A stretch of 50,453 nt of DNA from an uncultured Actinomyces sp. GTDB lineage: Bacteria > Actinomycetota > Actinomycetes > Actinomycetales > Actinomycetaceae. The translations under genes were made by a program, and so were the position numbers. Each line of letters begins with the position of its first letter. The stretch's first letter is position 1. Below, piece by piece: positions 18,974 through 27,645 of this stretch. Under the pieces are notes generated by a model. The model saw only the letters and a program-made list of their open reading frames with translations, was not told the DNA's origin and did not search any database. Where the stretch lies: NCBI GenBank assembly GCA_915063485.1, contig CAJZDJ010000002.1, positions 1 through 50,453 on the forward strand, written 5' to 3'.

Positions 18974-19893
18974 TGCTCTCCCGTCTTGGGGTCCAGTGCG
19001 TCGCGTAGCGCGTCACCGAACATGTTGAAACCCAGCGTTACCAGGAACAGGGCGGCGCCCGGCCATAGCAGATACCAGGGGTCAGTGTTTACCCAGGCCA
19101 CTGCCGAGCCGATAGTACGTCCCCACGACGGCGTCGGCGGACTAACCCCCACCCCCAGGAAGGACAGGGCGGCCTCGGCACCAATCTTGCCGGGGATAGA
19201 AATGGTGGTGAAAACAATCAGGGTGGAGACCAAATTGGGCATGATCTCGCGGCTAAGGATGCGCCAGTTGCTGGCTCCCATGGCCCGGGCGGCTTGTACA
19301 AAGGTGCGGTTGCGCAGGCTCAGGGCGTGTGAGCGCAGTACGCGGGCGGTGGAGGTCCACCCCAGGATGCCAATGATGGCGATCATTACGGGCACGCGCG
19401 GCACATTGGAGGGGATCAGGGCAGAAACCGCAATCATGAACACCAGGTGCGGAAAGCCCATGGTGACGTCGGTTAAGCGTGAGATGAGCCCATCCCACCA
19501 GCCGCCTAGGTAACCGGCGCTAACCCCCAAAATAATGGCGATAAGCACCGAAACAATGGTGGCTCCCAGGCCAATGGTGTAGGAAGTGCGAGTCCCTTCC
19601 ACCACAATGGCTAGCAGGTCGCGCCCAGTTTGGGGCTCAACTCCTAGCGGGTGGGCCAGGCTGACACCGCCCATGAACCCCTTGGGCACGCCAGAATCAT
19701 CCAGCAGCTGCAGGTGGTATTCGGTGGCGGAAATGCCTAGGGCTTTGGTGATCCATGTGGCCGTCAGGGTTACTAGCGTGGCGACGACGACGATCAGCCC
19801 GCCAAATAGGCCCCATTTGTCGCGTTTAAGTCCGCTCCAGACATAGCTGGCACCAAATTGACGTTGCGGTCGGACGGCTTCTTCTGTGTGCAC
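18970..19893 (-). CDS. ABC importer permease, DppC type
   Basis: About 307 residues. GTG 19893 is preferred because GTGAGG lies 6-7 bases upstream; GTG 19905 is possible. A cytoplasmic N-terminus (SGLKRDKWGLFGG) leads into the first membrane helix. The transport domain follows with LTDVTMGFPHLVFMIAVSA and the coupling helix TFVQAARAMGASNWRI. The end AALSFLGVGVSPPTPSWG is a hallmark of DppC/OppC. It is the first gene of the operon; C before B is the reverse of the usual order, with the binding protein third. A 22-base inverted repeat upstream may control it. Confidence 0.93.
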   Translation of the reverse strand: MHTEEAVRPQRQFGASYVWSGLKRDKWGLFGGLIVVVATLVTLTATWITKALGISATEYHLQLLDDSGVPKGFMGGVSLAHPLGVEPQTGRDLLAIVVEGTRTSYTIGLGATIVSVLIAIILGVSAGYLGGWWDGLISRLTDVTMGFPHLVFMIAVSALIPSNVPRVPVMIAIIGILGWTSTARVLRSHALSLRNRTFVQAARAMGASNWRILSREIMPNLVSTLIVFTTISIPGKIGAEAALSFLGVGVSPPTPSWGRTIGSAVAWVNTDPWYLLWPGAALFLVTLGFNMFGDALRDALDPKTGEQ

Positions 19894-20004
19894 TTGGCAC
19901 CTCACTTAAAGGTTTTAGGGTTGGAAAATTGACTGTGGCCATCAACGGCAACAGCACATACACATCCCGCAAACCTGGGTCACTAGACCGTCTCCCTTAA
20001 GTGA

Positions 20005-20026
20005 TTAGTCATTAAAATCTGACTAA
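20005..20026. promoter_or_regulatory. Inverted repeat upstream of ABC importer operon
   Basis: TTAGTCA and TGACTAA are 7-base perfect arms separated by 8 A/T-rich bases, about 110 bases before the permease C start. The shape fits an operator for a dimeric regulator of the GntR or MarR type. No such regulator gene is adjacent. Confidence 0.4.
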
Positions 20027-20130
20027 GTTGTTGAACTGTGAATAACGTTAGCCCGCCCTAAAACATGCTGACAACCCATCTATTGCTTTTAGTGTCGCTA
20101 CTCACAGATTAAACTCGGTGATTTACCGGT

Positions 20131-20165
20131 AAAAATGTGCCCCGCAGGGATTGCCTGCGGGGCAC
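20131..20165 (-). terminator. Terminator of the YbjN-HSP90-TPR operon
   Basis: A 12-bp perfect stem (GTGCCCCGCAGG with CCTGCGGGGCAC) with a 5-base loop; on the minus strand it is followed by ATTTTTAC. It lies 22 bases after the TPR gene stop. Confidence 0.9.
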
Positions 20166-20186
20166 AACTAGGGTTTAGAAACCGCT

Positions 20187-23100
20187 TTATTCTGGGCCAA
20201 ACTCGCTGTCTAGCCGGGCGCTTTGTTCGTCGCAGAAATCTAGCGCCGGGTGGTCTCGATATTTGGGACTGTCCAGCATGGCGCGGATCTTAGCTATAGC
20301 GGCGCGGGCCTGCTCTACCTGACCTAGCGCCATGTGACAGCGCACCACCATGGCCATGGCACGCGGGGCCTGGTACAGATCCTCGTCGCTCATAAAGCTC
20401 TCATAGGAAGCCTGAGCGTGTTCTAGACACTGGCTAATTTCCTCGCAGTTCCAGCAGATCACCGCGAAGTCGTAATGCCACGAACCCATTTCGTATTCGG
20501 GCAGGTAACGCGGGCTGGCCGGCTGGGCCTGGGCTAGTTTGCGGGCGCGCTCCATCAGCTCAGCGGCCCGGTCAAAGTTAGCGCGGCGCTGGGGCAGGGT
20601 GGGGCTTTGCACCAGGTCGCCAGCGGCGCGGCGTAAGGTGCGTTCACAGTCAATGCACTCGTCAGGGGTTTTTAGCTCATAGCCGTCAACCAGGCGCATC
20701 AAAATCCCAAAGGCGCGCGTGAACTCATCGTTTTCTTCGCAGCAGCTGGCCGCATACTCTAAAGCGTTCTCCCAGGCTTTGGTGTTACCTTGGGCGGCTT
20801 CAAACTCGGCAGTCTTTTCGAAGTTATCGGCAGCCTCCCCCAGCTCACCCATGGCCATCTGCACCTGGGCTAGGGTGCGCACAAAGTGGTGGCGGATAGC
20901 TGGCAGATCACGCGAGTCCAATAGGTTCAGGCCTGATTCAATGATTTCAGCGCTTTCTAGGTAGCGCCCATCTTGACCTAGGGCCTGAGCCAGGAACAGC
21001 AGGGAGGTCAGCGCCCGATCCATCTGCCCAAGCGTCAGGCACACGTTAACCATTTCGCGGCACTGGCGCACAGCTTCTTGATATTCACCCATAGACACAC
21101 TGGCCCTGGCAATTATCAGGCGGGCATTTAACACAATGCGCGGCGGGCAGGGGTCGTAGCGGCGCATTAGTTCATCGGCTAGGGCGCAGGCGTCATACAC
21201 CTTGCCGGTGGCGCGCTGATATTCAGCCAGATCAATATCCAAAATGTCTTTGATCTGCATGACTGACTGGCCCTGCCCCGCCTCCAGGTTTAGTGGGCGC
21301 TGGGCAATGGTGCGTCGTAGCTCTAGGCACTTTGCGGCCAGTTCTTTGTCTTCTAGCTGCAAGGATGTGCCAATCAGGCTGCCAGCAATAGAAAACAGGA
21401 AACTGTCAAAGTCCTTTTGCCGCTCGCGCTCTTCACAGCCTCGCTCAACCATGTCAGCGGTGAGCTGGTAGAGGCTTTCAAGCTTCTGTTGGCGTTTGGT
21501 GCGCTTGTCAACATTGGAGTCTTCATCCCCGCTCATCTGCTCTAGGCTCAGCTCAGAGTCAATGTCAGAGATTTCAAAGGCCACCAGGTAGGACTCGTCA
21601 AAAGCTACCCGTCCGGCGCGCTTGTTTTTGAGCTTGGCTAGCAGGCCCCGGCTGGCTTCCTGGGAGTTCAGCCGCTCTAGCACTGCTTCGCGCGCCCGCG
21701 CACGCCAGGTAATAGCTCCCTGGGGATCCAGCAGGGCACTGTGAATACCGGCTAGGGACACGTATTTAGCCACTGGATCAATGTCCATGGCTTCAATGGC
21801 TTCAGCGTAACCAGGTGTGATTAGCTGGTCCATTAGGTATTCAAATTCCAGGTCGGTGCCGATATCAAAGAACTGGGCGATGTAGCGCTCCATGGCCTGG
21901 TTGACGTCGGTTACCGGCTTGGGTCGGCTCAGGTCTACCGCCGGGTAGGGAGCTAGTTCGTCATCTTTAAGGGGGCTGAGTTTTTGGTTGGGGCGTGCGG
22001 GGGCCTCAATGGTTTCCAGTCCGCCTTTTTCACCAAGGGCGACGCCGTCTGGCAGTTCTTCGCCGATCTCTAGCAGGTCTACGCCTAGGGAGGCGAAGCT
22101 GTCGTCGGCGTCGCCTAGGTTTTTGAAGGTTTCGCGCTCTAGGCGAGTGCGGGTGGTGTCGGTGAAGAAGCTGTTCTGGTTGCGGGCGTCGAATTTTGCG
22201 GCTAGATCGTAGGCCCACTGGGTGAGGCCTTCGTAAAGCTGGGCCATGGTGGTTTGGGAGGTAATTTCCATTCCCGGGCACCACATGTTTTTGGTGTCGA
22301 CGTCGATACTAACTAGCCCCTGCCCTTGACCGGCTGCCACTGATTCGCGGGCTACCAAAGCTGCGCCAACTAGTAGCTCCCACAGGGCGTAGGCACTGTC
22401 TACCGCCTTGATTAGGGGCAGGGTTTCACGCAGGGCCCGCAGACCTCTAGCGAGGTGCCCAGATAGGGCCAGGTATTGCAGGTGTAAACCTAGTTTTACG
22501 GCGTTGCCAGGGTCGCGGCGTGATACCCGGTAGGAGCGTAGATGTGCATCCCAGGCATCCTTGGGCCGGTTGGTGTACAGCATGGGTAGCAGGGCCCGCG
22601 CCTGGGTGGCTTGGGGCTGGTCGGCGCAGCCCACGGTACCGCCTAACACCGGGATGGTGGCGCTGAGGGCTAGCTGCCAGTCTTCGACGGCGGTGGCGTA
22701 GTCCACTTGAATTTGCAGGTCACAGGCGGGGCAGTCAGAAAACTCGTCGGTGGGGGTGGCACGCCAGGAGGTTAGCTGCTCATGGGCCAGCTCTAGTTCA
22801 CCTAGGCTCTGGTACATCCACACCCCAATGCCGTACACCGTGTGGGAGCTAAGCCCCTGCTCATGGTAGAAGTCGCTAAATTGCTTAAATAGCGCTTCTA
22901 TCTGGGAGCGTTTAATATCGGGGTTTTTACACACCATTTCAATGATCCACTTGTACTGCCAGCGCAGCGTGTCCAAGCGCTCCTCATCGAAATACTCGGG
23001 GTGGTTTTTGTACAGCGCCAAGCACCAGGAGAAAGGTGCCATGGCTTTCCAGCGTTCACTGCCTTGCACATAGGCCTCAACTAGTAGCTGATGGGCTTCT

Positions 23101-23231
23101 AGCTGCAGGGCAGTGTCATCAATGCCCAGTGAGGCATTGGCAGCTTCAGCCGCCGCAGTGATGCGGGCCCGGCCGTAAGCCAGGGCGTAGACATAGTCAA
23201 GTTGCTGACGAACGTCGTCGGCAGTAGTCAT
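20187..23231 (-). CDS. Large TPR-like protein paired with HSP90 homologue
   Basis: 1014 residues from ATG 23231, chosen for GGAAGGAA just upstream. The protein is almost wholly helical with degenerate tetratricopeptide-type pairs. Examples are ASVSMGEYQEAVRQCREMVN, MDRALTSLLFLAQALGQDGR, HFVRTLAQVQMAMGELGEAA and MARKLAQA-like stretches near the end. It has neither a signal peptide nor a membrane segment. CPAC and CIDC pairs are present. The central part (about 400-560) is charged and not repeat-like. The gene starts 30 bases after the HSP90 stop and is surely co-expressed with it. In eukaryotes TPR proteins are the standard HSP90 partners, so a co-chaperone or client-presenting role is attractive, but the HSP90 here lacks a MEEVD tail, so any contact must differ. 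Function unknown. Confidence 0.82.
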   Translation of the reverse strand: MTTADDVRQQLDYVYALAYGRARITAAAEAANASLGIDDTALQLEAHQLLVEAYVQGSERWKAMAPFSWCLALYKNHPEYFDEERLDTLRWQYKWIIEMVCKNPDIKRSQIEALFKQFSDFYHEQGLSSHTVYGIGVWMYQSLGELELAHEQLTSWRATPTDEFSDCPACDLQIQVDYATAVEDWQLALSATIPVLGGTVGCADQPQATQARALLPMLYTNRPKDAWDAHLRSYRVSRRDPGNAVKLGLHLQYLALSGHLARGLRALRETLPLIKAVDSAYALWELLVGAALVARESVAAGQGQGLVSIDVDTKNMWCPGMEITSQTTMAQLYEGLTQWAYDLAAKFDARNQNSFFTDTTRTRLERETFKNLGDADDSFASLGVDLLEIGEELPDGVALGEKGGLETIEAPARPNQKLSPLKDDELAPYPAVDLSRPKPVTDVNQAMERYIAQFFDIGTDLEFEYLMDQLITPGYAEAIEAMDIDPVAKYVSLAGIHSALLDPQGAITWRARAREAVLERLNSQEASRGLLAKLKNKRAGRVAFDESYLVAFEISDIDSELSLEQMSGDEDSNVDKRTKRQQKLESLYQLTADMVERGCEERERQKDFDSFLFSIAGSLIGTSLQLEDKELAAKCLELRRTIAQRPLNLEAGQGQSVMQIKDILDIDLAEYQRATGKVYDACALADELMRRYDPCPPRIVLNARLIIARASVSMGEYQEAVRQCREMVNVCLTLGQMDRALTSLLFLAQALGQDGRYLESAEIIESGLNLLDSRDLPAIRHHFVRTLAQVQMAMGELGEAADNFEKTAEFEAAQGNTKAWENALEYAASCCEENDEFTRAFGILMRLVDGYELKTPDECIDCERTLRRAAGDLVQSPTLPQRRANFDRAAELMERARKLAQAQPASPRYLPEYEMGSWHYDFAVICWNCEEISQCLEHAQASYESFMSDEDLYQAPRAMAMVVRCHMALGQVEQARAAIAKIRAMLDSPKYRDHPALDFCDEQSARLDSEFGPE

Positions 23232-23260
23232 GGTGTTCCTTCCCAGCCTGCTAGTTGGTG

Positions 23261-25045
23261 TTAGCCCTGCAACGCCATATCTAGCAAAGCCCCCAGGGCT
23301 TGCGCCGCCCAGGCACGTTCTTTGGGTCCTAGCGGTTGGCGCCCGGCTAGCAGGCACTGCACATATAGGCCGCGCAGTACTTGGCTAGCAATTTTCTCGT
23401 TGGAGCCTACCGCCACTAGGCGCGCCACCAAAGAGTTGGCGCGGTTAAGCACTAGTCGCGGGGGGCGTGAATTAGCAAATGGGTCAGTTACGCCCAGTAG
23501 TTCTTGCCAGATACTGTCAGCGTTTTCGCGCGCAGTTTTAGCTACCTGGCGTTCAGCCAGATCCGGGTCTGGCAGGTACAGGGCTGGCATGGTGGCCGGC
23601 TCAAAGCGGCGCAGTACCACTTCGCAGTCTGCCGGGTTGATAGCCCGGGCAGCTACCAGCATCAGGTCTAAAGCTTCAGCTTCTTCTGCCGGGGAGGCAT
23701 TCTGGAAGGCATCTAGCAGGTCACCTGGGTCTACCAGGGAGATGTTCACACTATTACCAGACACTGTCTGGTTGCGCATAAAGGCACCCAGCACCTCATC
23801 TTCATAGGCGTAACCAGCGTTTACCAGCACCAGTTCCTGACTGGCGGCCACATCCGCCAGCGCCCGGTACTGATCTACGCTGCGGGTATAGCGCACCGGC
23901 TTATCCATCTCGGCTAGCTCCACCAGCGTGCGCGGGCCCAGCGTGGTCTGGTAGGGCACGTACTTAGACACTAGGTCCAGCATGTAGTCGTCAGTTAGGG
24001 CCACTGAGCGCAGGCCTACCGCATGGCCGGCCACAAACTCGTTAAACGTCCCCGGGGCGTGCTTAGCTAGGCGCTCTAGCCAGGTGCGAATACCGGTACC
24101 TACCGCATTGGCGGTGTCGTGCAGTAGGTCGTCGTCGGCTAGCTGCTCACGTGAGGCAGTTAGCCGCAGGTAATCGGCGTCGGCCACCACCCGCGCAAAG
24201 TAAGCCCACTTGGGGGCCAGCCCCTGAGCGGAGCGCGAAACCAGCATCCGCTTGACGTAGACGGTGTGGCGCGAGTCGTTGGTGCTCACCCCATCAGGGT
24301 TAATAGCCACCAGTCCGTGTAGCCCCGAGCCGGGAATCTCAATTTCGAGAATCTCGGAAGGGTTAAAGCCTAGGTTTTCGCGACACCAGCGCACCTGCTG
24401 CTCACGCGGCAGTTCCCAGGGGGCCTTGGCGTTGCCGTGGTGGGTGGTGCGCCCCTGGGAGCGCACTTCAATCTCTACCGGCAGTAGTGAGCCAAACTCG
24501 TCGATCAGCGAGCGCACTGTGTCTGGCTCCATCCACACTTCGCCGGGCAGGGCGTGCAGGGTGATTACGGTGCCGCTTTGGCGCAGCACCCCCGGGTCGA
24601 CGGCGTCGAGCACGTCTACGCTGTAGGTGCCGTCAGTGTGTCCCTGCCAGTGCACGGTGGGGGCGTTGGGGTCTTTGGCTGAGCGTGAGCGCACATCAAT
24701 TTCGGGGCTGACCATAAAACAGGACAGCAGCCCGATACCGAATTGACCCAAAAAGTCTGAGCGGGCTAGGCCCAGCTCGTCGCGTTTAGAGGAGGCACCA
24801 ATAGTGGATAGGAGCGTGCCCGCCTCCTGCTCGGTTAAGCCAATGCCGGTGTCGGCGCAGGTAAGGGTGTTGCCTTCAATGGTGAAAGAGATGCGGGCGG
24901 GAGCCTGCGGGTCTAGTTCGCGGCGTGCAGAGATAGCATCCACGCAGTTTTGTAGCAGTTCGCGCACATACACGCGCGGACCAGAGTAGAGATTGCGCGA
25001 AAGCAGATCTACCATGCCGCGCAGGTCTACTTGGAATGTGGACAT
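23261..25045 (-). CDS. Divergent HSP90-family ATPase
   Basis: 594 residues. The N-terminal GHKL ATPase is intact: YVRELLQNCVDAI gives E29, N33 and D36; DTGIG at 65-69; GASSKRDEL in the lid; GQFGIGLLS at 100-108. The middle domain keeps the catalytic arginine segment LTASREQL, equivalent to the VSRE of HtpG, plus YVKRMLVS. The last 200 residues are poorly conserved and lack a MEEVD end. It is shorter than classical HtpG (about 620-640) and belongs to a distinct actinobacterial-type branch. It overlaps the upstream YbjN gene by one base (TGATG) and precedes the TPR gene by 29 bases. As a GHKL chaperone it should bind and release ATP during client handling. Clients are unknown. Confidence 0.9.
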   Translation of the reverse strand: MSTFQVDLRGMVDLLSRNLYSGPRVYVRELLQNCVDAISARRELDPQAPARISFTIEGNTLTCADTGIGLTEQEAGTLLSTIGASSKRDELGLARSDFLGQFGIGLLSCFMVSPEIDVRSRSAKDPNAPTVHWQGHTDGTYSVDVLDAVDPGVLRQSGTVITLHALPGEVWMEPDTVRSLIDEFGSLLPVEIEVRSQGRTTHHGNAKAPWELPREQQVRWCRENLGFNPSEILEIEIPGSGLHGLVAINPDGVSTNDSRHTVYVKRMLVSRSAQGLAPKWAYFARVVADADYLRLTASREQLADDDLLHDTANAVGTGIRTWLERLAKHAPGTFNEFVAGHAVGLRSVALTDDYMLDLVSKYVPYQTTLGPRTLVELAEMDKPVRYTRSVDQYRALADVAASQELVLVNAGYAYEDEVLGAFMRNQTVSGNSVNISLVDPGDLLDAFQNASPAEEAEALDLMLVAARAINPADCEVVLRRFEPATMPALYLPDPDLAERQVAKTARENADSIWQELLGVTDPFANSRPPRLVLNRANSLVARLVAVGSNEKIASQVLRGLYVQCLLAGRQPLGPKERAWAAQALGALLDMALQG

Positions 25046-25515
25046 CAGTCAGCTTCCTGGTTGGGTTCCAACCCTAGGTCGAGGCGGGCTGTGCGCAGGG
25101 CGTCTAGGGTGGCGTCGAGCATAGTGTAGATGTAGCTGCTGAGCTGTTTGCCGTTGGCACCACGCCCCACGGGAATTACAAAGTCTGAGCGTATTTGTAG
25201 CCCGGTATCGTCAGCCTCACTGTAGAGGGTGGGAAACAGGGCGTTTTCGTTGTAGTAGCAGCACACGGAGTCTAGGCGTGAGCGATTTTCTTCGCTAACG
25301 CTCATGTCGACGTCGTACAGGCCGTGCACGCGCAGCAGTCCGGCGCGGGTGATCTCCATAATCACGCCAAAGCCACCGAAACCACTAACCACATACTGGC
25401 GTTCGTCGTCGCCGTCTACGCCGTATTTGTAGCCTTGCTGCTCATACCATTCGGTGAGGCGTTCTATCGTTACCGGCGGAGTGTCTTGATCTTCAGGATG
25501 TTGCCACCAAGCCAT
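25045..25515 (-). CDS. YbjN-fold protein (HSP90 operon)
   Basis: 156 residues, acidic, no signal peptide. The pattern fits YbjN domains: an N-terminal helix (IERLTEWYEQQGYKYGVDGD), a beta meander (YVVSGFGGFGVIMEIT, LLRVHGLYD) and two helices around a strand (ENRSRLDSVCCYYNENA, SYIYTMLDATLDALR). YbjN folds resemble secretion chaperones of the CesT type and bind partner proteins. It overlaps the other YbjN gene and the HSP90 gene by one base each, so the three are translationally coupled. A partner or adaptor role with HSP90 is inferred from position only. Confidence 0.75.
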   Translation of the reverse strand: MAWWQHPEDQDTPPVTIERLTEWYEQQGYKYGVDGDDERQYVVSGFGGFGVIMEITRAGLLRVHGLYDVDMSVSEENRSRLDSVCCYYNENALFPTLYSEADDTGLQIRSDFVIPVGRGANGKQLSSYIYTMLDATLDALRTARLDLGLEPNQEAD

Positions 25516-25946
25516 TATTCACTCTCCCCCATCAGGTCTGGATGCTCCATACTTAATTCGCGCAAAGCACCTTCTGTGGCGGCAATTGCCAGGTCCATGA
25601 ATTCATCCAGCTGCGCGTCACTCATGCCTTCCATGATGATTCCGGCTACTGCCGCCCGCAGCACGGGGGTGTCGGTGTTGCGCCCGTAAATGCCCAGCTG
25701 CGGCATGAAACGCTTGGCGTTTAGTTCGTTTATATAGGTTTGCAGCAGCGCGGCGTCGGTGCGGGTTAAGTTAGCTTTCCAAACCGCACGCACCCAGATG
25801 AAATTATCGTGTTGTAACCCGATCACTACGGTACACACGGCAAAGTTAACTGAAATAATTCCCGCACTGTCGACGGTGTATTCCAGGCCCGCATTTTCCA
25901 GCCAGGTCCTCACTCGCTCCTGGTTGACCTGCGGCTGTGCACTCAT
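25515..25946 (-). CDS. YbjN-fold protein, first gene of the HSP90 operon
   Basis: 143 residues, same arrangement as its neighbour: helix VRTWLENAGLEYTVDSAG, strands ISVNFAVCTVVIGL and FIWVRAVWKANL, helix ALLQTYINELNAKR, and a C-terminal helix DEFMDLAIAATEGAL. The start ATG has TTGGAGGG a few bases upstream, the strongest ribosome site of the operon. The promoter must lie in 25950-26060. The two YbjN proteins are clearly different from each other and could form a heterodimer; this is inference. Confidence 0.75.
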   Translation of the reverse strand: MSAQPQVNQERVRTWLENAGLEYTVDSAGIISVNFAVCTVVIGLQHDNFIWVRAVWKANLTRTDAALLQTYINELNAKRFMPQLGIYGRNTDTPVLRAAVAGIIMEGMSDAQLDEFMDLAIAATEGALRELSMEHPDLMGESE

Positions 25947-26057
25947 GGCCTACCCTCCAAAATCTATTGATGTCCATCATTTCACACTGGGGGCGCTGGC
26001 GCGAATTTTTTCGTTATTGGCGCTCAATCCCCAAGAACAAGCCCCCTCATAAAGCAT

Positions 26058-26098
26058 CAGGGAGATACCCGCAAAAAACCGCCAGGGAGATACCCGCA
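26058..26098. repeat. 16-bp direct repeat beside terminator
   Basis: CAGGGAGATACCCGCA occurs at 26058-26073 and 26083-26098. The second copy forms the left side of the OmpA-gene terminator, so the first is likely a duplication of half the hairpin. Confidence 0.85.
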
Positions 26099-26111
26099 GG
26101 TACCTCCCTGG
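26073..26111 (-). terminator. Terminator of the OmpA-type lipoprotein gene
   Basis: CCAGGGAG and CTCCCTGG form the outer stem, TACC and GGTA the inner one with one mismatch between them; on the minus strand CGGTTTTTT follows. It lies 20 bases after the stop. Confidence 0.85.
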
Positions 26112-26131
26112 TTGTGCTTGCCGCCTGGACT

Positions 26132-27355
26132 TTAGAATGCCGGAATGTAGATCTCTACGCGGCGGTTGGCTTGACGGCCGGCCGGATTGTCGGAGCCGTC
26201 AGCGTTGGTGTTGTCAGCTACCGGCTGGGTTTTGCCGTAACCGTGGGTTTCCAGGTTAGCGGTGACGCCGTCGGCCTTGAGCTGGGTGGCGACGGCGGAG
26301 GCGCGCTTTTCGCTCAGGTCTTGGTTGAAGGCATCGTCACCGATAGAGTCTGTGTGTCCGTTGATCTGCGCAGCGGGCACCTTAGCCTGGTTAAGCACAG
26401 TGGCCAGCTTAGCCAAAGTGGCTTTGGCTTCGGGGCGCAGGTCGTATTTACCGAAGTCAAACAGCACGCCGTCTTGCAGGGTGATTACCGTGCCGCAGCT
26501 CTTGACGGGCTTGAGGCTTTCAACCTTGGGGAATTTACCTACCTTGGCTACCGGGGGCAGCTTTTCGGCTTTAATTTTTTGCCCGTTTACCAGGGCAGTG
26601 CCATCACCATTGTTGATGATGTTTAGCGTGGAAGAGGTGTAAGTTCCGCCGCCGTTACCGTTGTTGTTGTATTTAATGTTGTTTTTGGAGTCCTCGTAGG
26701 TGCCTGAACCGTTGGAGGAGATATTGATCTTAACGCCGGTTTCAGAGTTGTCGTAGGTACCTGAGCCGTCCGAGGAAACGTTGATGCTTAGGGTCTTGCT
26801 CTTATAGGTGCCCGAACCGTCGGAGGAAATGTTGATGTTTTCACCGGTTTCAGAGTTGGTGTAAGTACCTGAGCCTTCACCACTATAAGTAATGTTAACT
26901 GGACCGTCAGTGATGACGCCGGCACCGGTACCGCTGTTAATTACGGAGCCACTGTCGCTACTGGTTACGCCCGCACCAGAGCCGCTAAGGATGGTGCTGC
27001 CGGAAACCACACCGCTACCGTCACACTTGGCGGGGCTGACACTAATGCCGGGAACAGTGCTTAGTTCTTTGGTGCTTTCAATTAGGGCTTTGTCCGAGTT
27101 TTGTGCGAACACGCCAATGGCGGGAATAGCGAAAACCGGTACGGCCGGGATTTCACCGGCCTTAAGGCCGGGCACAGTAGCCGTTGAGCTGGCGCTAGCA
27201 GTGGATTTGGCGCTAGCAGTGGCTACCGTGGTGGTTTTGGCGGAACTTTCCGCAGCAGGCTTGGTATCTGAGCCGCAAGCCCCAAGCGCAAATAGCAAAG
27301 CTAATGGTGTGGCAACCAGGGCAAGGCGACGATGAGCGGTGTCTTGGTGTTTCAT
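26132..27355 (-). CDS. OmpA-family lipoprotein with GSGTY repeats
   Basis: 407 residues. Signal sequence LALVATPLALLFALGAC with lipobox LGAC, lipidated cysteine at 27, then a threonine-, serine- and alanine-rich linker. Residues about 100-255 hold five glycine-rich units of about 17-20 residues, each with GSGTY or GGGTY and an IN(I/V)SS-like strand, which suggests a beta-solenoid or stalk. Residues 290-405 are an OmpA C-terminal peptidoglycan-binding domain: LFDFGKYDLRPEAKATL, NGHTDSIGDDAFNQDLSEKR, ANRRVEIYI. The product is thus anchored to the membrane at one end and to the wall at the other, as in mycobacterial ArfA-type proteins. What the stalk presents is unknown. The repeat DNA is also near-repeated. 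Confidence 0.88.
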   Translation of the reverse strand: MKHQDTAHRRLALVATPLALLFALGACGSDTKPAAESSAKTTTVATASAKSTASASSTATVPGLKAGEIPAVPVFAIPAIGVFAQNSDKALIESTKELSTVPGISVSPAKCDGSGVVSGSTILSGSGAGVTSSDSGSVINSGTGAGVITDGPVNITYSGEGSGTYTNSETGENINISSDGSGTYKSKTLSINVSSDGSGTYDNSETGVKINISSNGSGTYEDSKNNIKYNNNGNGGGTYTSSTLNIINNGDGTALVNGQKIKAEKLPPVAKVGKFPKVESLKPVKSCGTVITLQDGVLFDFGKYDLRPEAKATLAKLATVLNQAKVPAAQINGHTDSIGDDAFNQDLSEKRASAVATQLKADGVTANLETHGYGKTQPVADNTNADGSDNPAGRQANRRVEIYIPAF

Positions 27356-27470
27356 GTGTTAACCCTACGTGAGCTGTGCGCAAGAGTTACCCCAAAGCGT
27401 GCAAGTACGCCAAAAACCCATGACTTTAACCGGTAAATGTCAGGATATATCCAGTTTTACATTCAATGCG

Positions 27471-27543
27471 TGCCCCCGAGACGATTCGAACGTCCGACAC
27501 CCGCTTTAGGAGAGCGGTGCTCTATCCCCTGAGCTACGAGGGC
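27471..27543 (-). tRNA. tRNA-Arg (anticodon CCU)
   Basis: 73 bases on the minus strand. The acceptor arms GCCCTCG and CGGGGGC pair (one T-G) with discriminator A. The D-arm contains GCTCAGGGGATAGAGC. The anticodon stem CCGCT/AGCGG holds loop CTCCTAA, giving anticodon CCU, which reads AGG. The T-arm contains GTTCGAATC. No CCA is encoded. Confidence 0.97.
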
Positions 27544-27578
27544 ATTATGGAAACTAGTTTAGCAGCTGCAGACATAGT

Positions 27579-27608
27579 GGCGTCACCCGCCTTGCGGCGG
27601 GTGACGCC
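27579..27608. terminator. Strong hairpin after universal stress gene
   Basis: A 13-bp perfect stem (GGCGTCACCCGCC with GGCGGGTGACGCC) and TTGC loop, 38 bases after the stress-protein stop. No U-run follows on either strand, so it may work as a terminator with help or as an RNA 3'-end protector. Confidence 0.55.
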
Positions 27609-27645
27609 GAGTTAAGGTGATGACGACCGCTACCGGCTATCTATG

